From: an uncultured Bacilli bacterium
GTDB lineage: Bacteria > Bacillota_I > Bacilli_A > RFN20 > CAG-826
Assembly (NCBI GenBank): GCA_905236085.1
Contig: CAJOOD010000079.1
Span: 1 to 8,920 of the forward strand
Length of the DNA stretch: 8,920 nt
Direction: 5' to 3'
The notes under the pieces are model-generated. The model was not told the DNA's origin, did no database searches, and saw nothing but the letters and a program-made list of their open reading frames with translations. Positions 1-5,865 of the stretch are shown in pieces. Every line of letters begins with the position of its first letter. Within the stretch, counting starts at the first letter, position 1. The position numbers were made by a program, and so were the translations under genes.

Positions 1-65
1 CCGCTACAACCGGTTAAGGATAATATAGCGACAATGCCTAGTAAGAACAAATTAGATCTTTTCAT
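1..65 (-). CDS. Lipoprotein, N-terminal fragment cut by the left edge
   Basis: Only the first 21 codons plus two bases of a 22nd are inside the window, read leftward from an ATG at 65-63. They encode a classic bacterial lipoprotein signal: two basic residues after Met (KR), a hydrophobic core (LFLLGIVAILSL) and a lipobox LTGC with the lipidated Cys at position 20, followed by Ser-Gly. The start lies 2 bp after the stop codon of the GH53 lipoprotein gene, with no clear Shine-Dalgarno sequence, so translation is probably coupled to that gene. The mature protein is unseen. In a galactan-use cluster it could be a sugar-binding lipoprotein of an ABC transporter or another surface glycoside hydrolase, but nothing here decides between them. 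Confidence is high for a lipoprotein signal and nil for function. Confidence 0.75.
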   Translation of the reverse strand, partial: MKRSNLFLLGIVAILSLTGCS

Positions 66-67
66 AA

Positions 68-2071
68 TTATGCTACAAAGTTGAACATAGCGTCATCAAC
101 ATCGCCCCAAGAGCCAGCTTGAGATGCTTCGACATGGAATCCTACGACAATCTTGTCTCCATCTTTAATTTCAATGTTGTTAATCTTGGCATCACTATAG
201 CCATCGTTATAATATGTGATTTTACCAGGAGCGGTATAGAGCATTTTATCATTAATTTTGACATAAATATAGATGTTTTGCAGACTTAAATCAGGTTCTG
301 CAGCAGTTCCGCCTAAGAATGAGGCTTGATATTTATAGATACCCGCTCTTTCAACGGTGATTTCTTGTTCAACTTCAAAGTTGACGACATTAGCAGCTTG
401 AGCCCAGAAGTGAGCGGCATATTTTCCAGTTTGTGGATTTTCTGCAGTAACTTGGACTTTATAAGTATCAGATAATTGAGTTTCACTTAAGTTGGTCATG
501 ACCCATGGATCGTAATCACCGGTTTCAAAACCGAAATTTTCAATGAAGTTATATTCAAGGATGGTTAAGTGACAATAGACTTCTTGTCCTTGAGCATCAC
601 CTTTGATGTCATATTTAGCATTACCAGCAGCTTTAGCAGCGGCAATATCAAATTCTTCCCATACGACTGGGATTGCGGCTTTAGAATTATCATTATAGAT
701 AACGTTTACTGTTTCTGGTAATTTAAAGTCTTCATATGTGTAATATGAGACATAAGCATCTTCAATACCATCGACATATTTTTGAGTAACGTTACCAAAT
801 CTCATTAAATTCCAAACTTTTAAAGATTCAAGTGGATGGCCAGTAGCGTCAAACATGGCTTGATTATCAACAGCACATCCGCCATACCATTTACCAGCGT
901 CATTTGGATCATAATCACCAGCGTAGGATGTAGCCCAACCAGAACCATAATTTTCCCATTTGGAATTATTGGATTCCCAATCATCACCAACAGAAATCCA
1001 TGTGCCTTCCCAATAACAGACCCCAATACCATTTGTGGTCTTATTAGCGATGGTGTCAGTGACTTCTCTAATATGATTGGTTTGTCCAGCAATGGTGAAT
1101 GGATATGGTTTATAATCATAACCAGATGTTTCACCGATGGTGTTAGAGAATAAGTCAGTATCTTCGCCGGTATAGGCATAAGATGTTTCTAAGACCATGA
1201 CTTTTTTATTATATGTTTCGGCGATTGTGGATAATACACCTGATAAATTATCTAATGTTCCATGCCAATATGGATAATAAGATGAACCAAATACATCATA
1301 ATCGACATCGTTTCTATCTAAATCTGCAGCCCAGTTGAGATAATTGTTAGTTTTTTCTGGGTTAGCAAAGTGAACAGCAACAAGTGCTTCAGGGAAGACT
1401 TCTCTAACCGCTTCTGAACCTTTATTGAATAAGGCACAGAAGAAGCCCATATCAGGTGTGGATAAGCCCGCCATTTTGCCACCATTGGTTTCATTACCAA
1501 CTTGGACCATGCCAACCACTACTCCCGCATCTTTTAAGGCTTGTAATGATTCTTTGGTGTAGTTATATAAGGCATCTTGTAAATCAAAATATTCTAAACC
1601 TTCCCAAGCTTTTGGAGCCATTTGTTTAGCAGGATCGGCCCAGAAATCAGAATAATGGAAGTCGACTAATAATTTCATTTTATATTTAGTCGCACGTTTA
1701 CCGATTTCAATAGCTTTGGCTAAATCGTTGTTACCACCACCATAACCATGGCCATCTGCATCATAAGGATTATTCCAAATTCTCACACGGATATAGTTGA
1801 TCCCTGAATCGCTTAAGACTTTAAAAACATCTTCTTCTTTTCCATCATAGTCATAATATTTCACACCACTAGCTTCTTCAGCAATAACACTAGAGGCATC
1901 CATACCCATAATGAAATCGTTGTCTAAATTCTCTACTTTATTGACATATAAGGTATCAGAATCTAGTTTTTCGTATGTCCTGCTCATATCTGGTCCATTA
2001 GAACCGGCATTACAAGCTGTTACACACAGCGAAAAAATACCAAGAGCAAGATATGCGATCTTCTTTTTCAT
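68..2071 (-). CDS. Surface GH53 endo-beta-1,4-galactanase lipoprotein with Ig-like and CBM61-like domains
   Basis: Predicted arabinogalactan endo-beta-1,4-galactanase, cutting beta-1,4-galactan (pectin side chains, type I arabinogalactan) on the outer face of the membrane. Residues 1-20 are a lipoprotein signal with lipobox VTAC and Cys20. The GH53 barrel spans about 52-425. Seen motifs are IRVRIWNNPY (94-103), HYSDFWADP (139-147), VGNET with probable acid/base Glu194, SSYYPYWHG (263-271) and VMVLETSYAYT with probable nucleophile Glu295. The loop D304-x-D306-x-F308-x-N310 resembles the family's calcium-binding loop. Residues about 437-505 look like a bacterial Ig-like (Big_4) linker (LPETVNVIYNDNS...VVW), and about 507-667 like a CBM61 galactan-binding domain (ENFGFETGDYDPW at 511-523). 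At 667 aa it is longer than a bare GH53 (about 350-400 aa) because of these modules. The start has a strong GGAGGTAG site (2077-2084) and its own promoter. Enzyme class is confident; the CBM family is likely rather than certain. Confidence 0.93.
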   Translation of the reverse strand: MKKKIAYLALGIFSLCVTACNAGSNGPDMSRTYEKLDSDTLYVNKVENLDNDFIMGMDASSVIAEEASGVKYYDYDGKEEDVFKVLSDSGINYIRVRIWNNPYDADGHGYGGGNNDLAKAIEIGKRATKYKMKLLVDFHYSDFWADPAKQMAPKAWEGLEYFDLQDALYNYTKESLQALKDAGVVVGMVQVGNETNGGKMAGLSTPDMGFFCALFNKGSEAVREVFPEALVAVHFANPEKTNNYLNWAADLDRNDVDYDVFGSSYYPYWHGTLDNLSGVLSTIAETYNKKVMVLETSYAYTGEDTDLFSNTIGETSGYDYKPYPFTIAGQTNHIREVTDTIANKTTNGIGVCYWEGTWISVGDDWESNNSKWENYGSGWATSYAGDYDPNDAGKWYGGCAVDNQAMFDATGHPLESLKVWNLMRFGNVTQKYVDGIEDAYVSYYTYEDFKLPETVNVIYNDNSKAAIPVVWEEFDIAAAKAAGNAKYDIKGDAQGQEVYCHLTILEYNFIENFGFETGDYDPWVMTNLSETQLSDTYKVQVTAENPQTGKYAAHFWAQAANVVNFEVEQEITVERAGIYKYQASFLGGTAAEPDLSLQNIYIYVKINDKMLYTAPGKITYYNDGYSDAKINNIEIKDGDKIVVGFHVEASQAGSWGDVDDAMFNFVA

Positions 2072-2099
2072 ATTTTCTACCTCCGAAATAGATACTTAT

Positions 2100-2128
2100 A
2101 TTATATAAAAATATAACGATAATGTAAC
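2100..2128 (-). promoter_or_regulatory. Putative promoter of the GH53 lipoprotein gene
   Basis: Read on the minus strand, a perfect -10 box TATAAT lies at 2105-2100. A partial -35 box GTTACA (4 of 6 matches to TTGACA) lies at 2128-2123, giving a 17-bp spacer. The predicted transcript start is near 2093, followed by the GGAGGTAG ribosome site and the ATG at 2071. The spacer between the upstream membrane-protein gene and this gene is 60 bp, against 2-3 bp elsewhere in the cluster, which also suggests separate initiation. No terminator hairpin was seen between the two genes, so read-through from upstream is possible. Confidence 0.6.
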
Positions 2129-2131
2129 TTA

Positions 2132-2605
2132 TTATTTTTTTTCTAATCTGACATAAGGATAAATAATAAGGGCTAACCCCATAACGCATAAAGTTAATGG
2201 GGCGTTGATTAAATCTAATATTAACATCAATGGGAAATTGAAATTAAAAAGAGGAACTCCAAATAATATTAATAAGAAATAAATAAAAGGTACAAAACCA
2301 AGGATTACGAAAATAAACCCTATAATTCGCCATCCTTTTGATAGATATTGACCATTAACTAACGCCAAATCTTTTAATACAAATGAGCCTCTTTTTAAAG
2401 CATTGACACATAAACTGGCTAATACAGCGCATATGATTAAATGAATACCCATATAGAATGTTTCAAAAACGTTATTACTAAATGAGCCATCATTAATTAC
2501 CGTAACAATACCGTAAATAAAAGAAACAACGCCTAAAACAAATAACAAGGAAAATGTTATTAATAAGGCGATAAAAAATTTTCTTTCTTTTGCTTTCAAT
2601 TTCAT
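2132..2605 (-). CDS. Small four-helix membrane protein of unknown function
   Basis: The family is not recognised. The 157-aa product is strongly hydrophobic, with four likely transmembrane segments at about 10-35, 47-70, 92-116 and 125-150. It has a basic N-terminus (MKLKAKERK) and a charged C-terminus (RLEKK), consistent with both ends in the cytoplasm. No lipobox, catalytic motif or transporter signature was seen. The ATG lies 3 bp after the stop of the cytoplasmic-type GH53 gene and has no obvious Shine-Dalgarno sequence, so translation is likely coupled to that gene. Four helices in about 150 residues is too few for an MFS or ABC sugar permease, so it does not fill the missing transporter role by itself. 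It could be a helper subunit or an unrelated passenger. The open frame is convincing because it fits the tight operon spacing and has clean helices. Confidence 0.75.
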   Translation of the reverse strand: MKLKAKERKFFIALLITFSLLFVLGVVSFIYGIVTVINDGSFSNNVFETFYMGIHLIICAVLASLCVNALKRGSFVLKDLALVNGQYLSKGWRIIGFIFVILGFVPFIYFLLILFGVPLFNFNFPLMLILDLINAPLTLCVMGLALIIYPYVRLEKK

Positions 2606-2608
2606 AAA

Positions 2609-3715
2609 TTATTGTTTATATTCATCAAATGCTGGATTGGCTCTACCTTCATAATCGAAGAAGCATTGATTTGCCCATTCATTACGAGTGGATTTGCCAA
2701 CTTCATTGATATATTCTTGTCCTTCTTTAGAAGCCCAACAAATTCCATTACCTGGAATCCATAATGGTTCCCAATAATTCACCCCTAATACTTCGTTTTC
2801 ACGACATAATTCTAAGAAGCGTTTGATGAATTTACCTTGTCCTTCTTTAGATATTGGATAAGGTAATTTATCGATAAATTCCTTCGCGGATTCTTCGTTA
2901 ATAACCATATGATTAACACCATTATTGGTTAATAGATAGTCTTCTAAAGTAAAACCATAACCTAATTCCATAACCATAACATCTTTGTGGAATTCTTTTT
3001 TACACATGTTCACATTAGCGAAGAATTCATCAAAATTACCATGCCAATATGGATAATAAGACATACCTATAACATCAAATTCGACATTATATTTTCTTAA
3101 TTGGTCAAAATATTCATAATAGACCGCTTGATCAAAACTTCTTTCTAAGTGGATGATGGTTTTAATTTCGGGGAATATTTCTTTAGCGCCTTTAATTCCC
3201 GCTTTAAAGAGAGTCGTTAATTTATCAAAATTACCATGAGGTTTAACGGAATAATCTAAACGACCATATGGCCAAATCATTCCATGTGTTGTCTCATTGC
3301 CGATTTGGATATATTCCACGTTAATATTTTCATTTTTCGCGTGAATCAGGACTTTTTTTGTAAAATTTTCCACGTTTTGCACGATTTTTTCAAATTCTAA
3401 ACCTTGCCATTCTTTAGGACATGTTTGCTTATTTGGGTCAGCCCAGAAATCTGAATAATGCAAATCTAAAATGATGTGGTAGCCATATTCTTGAGCCTTT
3501 TTAGCGAGTTTGATGAAATTATCTTCATCGCAAGAGCCACCTAGATAAGGTTTGCCGTCTAAAGAATATGGATTATTCCACACTCTAATGCGCATATAAT
3601 TAACGCCTTGATTGATGAATTGCTTTAAGGGGTCTATTTCCTTACCATTATGGTAATATTTAGCGCCCACTGCTTCTTCTTCAAAATATGTTGATACATC
3701 GATACCTAATATCAT
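2609..3715 (-). CDS. GH53 endo-beta-1,4-galactanase without signal peptide (probably cytoplasmic)
   Basis: This 368-aa protein is one complete GH53 barrel with no added modules. It begins directly with MILGIDVSTY, equivalent to the family's first strand, so no export signal is present. Visible motifs are MRIRVWNNPY (41-50), HYSDFWADP (86-94), IQIGNET with probable acid/base Glu141, MSYYPYWHG (218-226), VMVMELGYG with probable nucleophile Glu250, and NYWEP (313-317). The likely role is hydrolysis of beta-1,4-galactooligosaccharides inside the cell after uptake. It is a paralogue of the lipoprotein at 68-2071; the two genes even share a 23-bp identical stretch (1260-1282 and 3039-3061). The calcium-loop region reads D259-Y-L-L-T-N-N, lacking the Asp pair. 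The loop after WNNPY reads GGSCDEDN instead of GGGNND. It follows the zinc-ribbon gene by 2 bp. A weak AAGGA lies about 12 bases upstream of the ATG. Confidence 0.9.
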   Translation of the reverse strand: MILGIDVSTYFEEEAVGAKYYHNGKEIDPLKQFINQGVNYMRIRVWNNPYSLDGKPYLGGSCDEDNFIKLAKKAQEYGYHIILDLHYSDFWADPNKQTCPKEWQGLEFEKIVQNVENFTKKVLIHAKNENINVEYIQIGNETTHGMIWPYGRLDYSVKPHGNFDKLTTLFKAGIKGAKEIFPEIKTIIHLERSFDQAVYYEYFDQLRKYNVEFDVIGMSYYPYWHGNFDEFFANVNMCKKEFHKDVMVMELGYGFTLEDYLLTNNGVNHMVINEESAKEFIDKLPYPISKEGQGKFIKRFLELCRENEVLGVNYWEPLWIPGNGICWASKEGQEYINEVGKSTRNEWANQCFFDYEGRANPAFDEYKQ

Positions 3716-3717
3716 AT

Positions 3718-3975
3718 TTAATAATTGTCCTTATAATCCTCTACAGTAATACGCTCATTATCTTCGTTAAAAGACACCACTCTTTTTTTGAGCATCTTAT
3801 ATCTATAACGAGCTTGTTCATTTAATCTTAAGACATCTTCTTCACAACCATGGAAGCCACATCTTAAACAATAATAATCTTTTGCTTCTTCATCATAGAA
3901 CATATCCATATCGATATCACGCATGAAGCAAGACGGACAACGATAATTTAATTTGCCTTTGCTAGATTGAGCCAT
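3718..3975 (-). CDS. Small zinc-ribbon protein of unknown function
   Basis: An 85-aa protein with two Cys pairs, CPSC (13-16) and CLRC (36-39), separated by about 20 residues: a typical four-Cys zinc ribbon. Another Cys lies at 44 (CGFHGCEED). The second knuckle resembles ribbons of primase or topoisomerase-type nucleic-acid-binding proteins, but no such function can be assigned. The C-terminal half (45-85) is charged and probably helical (DVLRLNEQARYRYKMLKKR), ending in an acidic tail. The first 28 bp overlap the end of the 601-aa gene in another frame, and the stop lies 2 bp before the GH53 start. A strong GGAGG site sits 9 bases before the ATG, so this is a real gene and not a shadow. The role in the cluster is unknown; regulation or a housekeeping passenger are both possible. 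Confidence 0.8.
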   Translation of the reverse strand: MAQSSKGKLNYRCPSCFMRDIDMDMFYDEEAKDYYCLRCGFHGCEEDVLRLNEQARYRYKMLKKRVVSFNEDNERITVEDYKDNY

Positions 3976-5753
3976 GTTTTAATTCCTCCAGATTTAACTG
4001 ATTTTTTAATAGATAGATGATATACAGGTGAGAAGGCAATACCTTCTTCGACAGCGATTTCATCATTATCGCCCCACATCTTAATAGATGTAAAGACATC
4101 AGGAATGATGACTTCGGCTTCTTTACCGTTTTGATGTATAATCTTTCTACCTTTATATAGATAGTTCATCTTTTCATCATCGACACGTAATGTTAATTTT
4201 GACATATCATCTTGATATTCATGGATGCCAAAGGCACCAGTCATATATTCGGTAAAGGTTACTTCTTCTTCGACATTATTTAAAATATTTCTTTCGATTT
4301 GCAGGGTTCCTTTACCTTCTAAGAATGTAAATACAGATTGAATAACCACTTCTTCACCACCTAAGAGCAAGGTAACAGGATTGGTAGTTAATCTAACTCC
4401 TTCTGCAACTTTTTCATATTTTGCCATGGTTCTAGTTAGACATAAATCAGTGGTTTCGCCTTTATAGGTAACTTTACATGATTTACATGTTCCAGCGCCA
4501 GCATAGTGAGTGAAATAACCTGCGCGGTAATTAGCTTGGATGAGATATGGATATGTCGCATCATAGACGTGATCAGTACCAATACCGGTTTCAAATGGGA
4601 CACGTGCGGCATAGTTTCTTAAATCAATCATTGCCCCACCTTGGTTAAAGTCTAAGCAGGTTCTCATAAATGGATCAGCGTACCAGAAATATTCTTTATT
4701 TGAACCATAGAGAATATCTTTCCATAAAGCGGATTCTGGAGTGTTGTAATTTGGATGCTTTTTACGATAATAATCAGCGAATTCAGACATGGTCATATCG
4801 ATGAGGTTACCCTCTTTCTTGAGTTTGCCATAATAAGCCATACCATCTTCATAAGATTGTTTTAATAATTCGTATGGGGCTTCCCATCTACCCATCTTAT
4901 TTAACCAGCCAGGACCAACAAACATCATGTTATAGGAATAACCATTATTGTATTTAGCAAGATGTCTATATTGATCGACTAAATTATATAGATATGGATA
5001 TTGCCATCCGTTTTCATCTTTATAATAAATCATGCCTCTGATAACGTTTTGAGGATGGGTACCAAAATTAGAACCATTGCCATCAAAACAGGCTAATAAA
5101 TCTCGAGATAAGTGAGGAATTGCCACGATTCCAGAGTCATCTTCCTTGCTAGAAGCAGGACAATGTGAATTTATTTTACTAGGAATCCATGGGTTCCATG
5201 GACCACCATCTAAGAAGGTATACCAGGAATTGTTACAGGTATGATAGGCTTTAGAACCTTCTTCCCAACATGTCGCAACTGCACATGTGACAGATGGGTA
5301 TTTTTCCTTAATATAATTAATAGTGTAAGCGTCTAAGAAATAAGACCCGGTTGATTTTGGATAGAAACCAAATTTCTCATAGAACAAGCCAAAGACATCA
5401 TCAACTATTTTTCTCTTATCTTCTTTAGAGAACATCCAAATGCAGAAATCTTCTGTTTTGTATTTGGCTTTAAATTCAGGACATGGTAGCCCTAATAATG
5501 ATAGGGCGATTTCATCACCGTATTTTTCATGATGTTCTTTAGCAACATTAACAATTGTGTCATTAAATAATGATGCATAGGTGATATGAATGGTTGTCTT
5601 CAAACCATTTTTGTGTGCACATTCTTGTTGAAATAAGAAAATATCTAATGACTCTTCAGAAACTTTTTTGGCCTTTTTCCCACCGGATTTTTCTGCGTAT
5701 TCTGGAGATAATTCAGGCCTATGAATGATATTTACAACAAATTCGTTTTTCAT
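3948..5753 (-). CDS. Uncharacterised 601-aa protein, deacetylase/GH57-like barrel plus beta-rich C-terminal domain
   Basis: No confident family assignment. No signal peptide is seen (MKNEFVVNIIHRPELS), so it is probably cytoplasmic. Residues about 1-330 look like a (beta/alpha) barrel of the glycoside hydrolase/deacetylase superfamily: alternating strands and helices with FYPKSTGSYFLDAYTINYIK (130-149), LDGGPWNPWIPSK (181-193) and MMFVGPGWLNKMGRWE (276-291). Canonical NodB motifs (TFDD, HxxxH) are absent. Residues about 380-585 are beta-strand rich, like the sandwich domain that often follows such barrels. It may match the DUF3863/DUF3864 pair known from gut Bacteroides, but that is recollection, not a search result. 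It is the first gene of the minus-strand cluster, with AAGGAG (5758-5763) 4 bases before its ATG and a TATAAT box upstream. Placement before two GH53 genes suggests a carbohydrate-active enzyme. Confidence 0.8.
   Translation of the reverse strand: MKNEFVVNIIHRPELSPEYAEKSGGKKAKKVSEESLDIFLFQQECAHKNGLKTTIHITYASLFNDTIVNVAKEHHEKYGDEIALSLLGLPCPEFKAKYKTEDFCIWMFSKEDKRKIVDDVFGLFYEKFGFYPKSTGSYFLDAYTINYIKEKYPSVTCAVATCWEEGSKAYHTCNNSWYTFLDGGPWNPWIPSKINSHCPASSKEDDSGIVAIPHLSRDLLACFDGNGSNFGTHPQNVIRGMIYYKDENGWQYPYLYNLVDQYRHLAKYNNGYSYNMMFVGPGWLNKMGRWEAPYELLKQSYEDGMAYYGKLKKEGNLIDMTMSEFADYYRKKHPNYNTPESALWKDILYGSNKEYFWYADPFMRTCLDFNQGGAMIDLRNYAARVPFETGIGTDHVYDATYPYLIQANYRAGYFTHYAGAGTCKSCKVTYKGETTDLCLTRTMAKYEKVAEGVRLTTNPVTLLLGGEEVVIQSVFTFLEGKGTLQIERNILNNVEEEVTFTEYMTGAFGIHEYQDDMSKLTLRVDDEKMNYLYKGRKIIHQNGKEAEVIIPDVFTSIKMWGDNDEIAVEEGIAFSPVYHLSIKKSVKSGGIKTWLNLAKAN
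3985..3989 (-). promoter_or_regulatory. Ribosome binding site of the zinc-ribbon gene, inside the upstream coding region
   Basis: GGAGG on the minus strand, 9 bases ahead of the ATG at 3975. It is formed from the Gly-Gly codons (GGA GGA) near the C-terminus of the 601-aa gene. It decides the start of the small gene and shows that the 28-bp overlap is a built-in coupling rather than a misassigned start. Confidence 0.75.
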
Positions 5754-5780
5754 AATTCTCCTTGTTATTTTCGATACAAG

Positions 5781-5812
5781 ATTATATTTACAATTATTTA
5801 TAAATATTTCAA
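5781..5812 (-). promoter_or_regulatory. Putative promoter of the galactan-cluster operon
   Basis: On the minus strand, a perfect TATAAT lies at 5786-5781, 28 bases before the ATG of the 601-aa gene. The best -35 candidate, TTGAAA (5 of 6 matches) at 5812-5807, is 20 bp away, which is longer than usual; the -35 is therefore uncertain. The -10 box is well placed for a short leader carrying AAGGAG. The region is very AT-rich, so chance matches are likely. Confidence 0.5.
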
Positions 5813-5831
5813 GTAAATAATTAATTATTTA
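5792..5831. repeat. AT-rich inverted and direct repeats in the divergent intergenic region (possible operator)
   Basis: AATTATTTA occurs at 5792-5800 and again at 5823-5831, and its exact complement TAAATAATT at 5814-5822. The last two join into a perfect 18-bp palindrome (5814-5831). The first and second arms form a 9-bp inverted repeat with a 13-bp spacer. The longer AATTATTTATAA is repeated directly at 5792-5803 and 5823-5834, 31 bp apart (about three helical turns). The palindrome touches the rightward -10 box and the first copy lies just upstream of the leftward -10 box. A dimeric regulator site for both directions is conceivable. All bases are A or T, so low complexity may explain it. 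Confidence 0.4.
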
Positions 5832-5835
5832 TAAT
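5807..5835 (+). promoter_or_regulatory. Putative promoter of ktrB-ktrA
   Basis: A perfect TATAAT lies at 5830-5835. The only -35 candidate at a 17-bp spacer is TTTCAA (5807-5812, 3 of 6 matches). Transcription would start near 5842. Rival candidates are a perfect TTGACA at 5851-5856, which lacks a good -10 at normal spacing (TATTTT after only 14 bp), and TATAAT at 5891-5896 preceded at 17 bp by TTGTAT (5868-5873), which would fit only the internal ATG start of ktrB at 5904. The true promoter cannot be settled from sequence alone. Confidence 0.45.
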
Positions 5836-5841
5836 TTAGAA

Positions 5842-5865
5842 ATGAAATCGTTGACAAACTTGTGA
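5842..5865 (+). other. Seven-codon open frame overlapping the GTG start of ktrB (possible leader peptide)
   Basis: An ATG at 5842-5844 opens the frame MKSLTNL and stops at TGA 5863-5865. The stop overlaps the ktrB GTG (5862-5864) in the pattern GTGA, the layout used for stop-start translational coupling. There is no Shine-Dalgarno sequence before it. The -10 box at 5830-5835 would put the transcript start on or next to this ATG, so it would be leaderless. It may instead be chance, or the trace of an altered ktrB N-terminus. Confidence 0.25.

Noticed and set aside
836..1153. Plus-strand open frame of 105 codons inside the GH53 lipoprotein gene
   Set aside because: It is antisense to a well-supported catalytic domain, has no ribosome site, and gives a low-complexity product of no recognisable family.
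1260..1282. 23-bp repeat shared with 3039-3061 as a possible mobile or recombination site
   Set aside because: It encodes the conserved YYPYWHG motif in both GH53 paralogues, so shared coding constraint explains it.
5851..5856. Perfect TTGACA as the -35 box of ktrB
   Set aside because: No acceptable -10 lies 16-18 bp downstream; the nearest TATTTT is at 14 bp. It stays only as an alternative to the TATAAT at 5830.
5754..5861. Cyclic di-AMP (ydaO-type) riboswitch ahead of the potassium genes
   Set aside because: Such riboswitches occur before ktr genes in some Bacillota, but the whole gap is only about 108 bp of nearly pure A/T, with no room or GC-containing stems for that fold.
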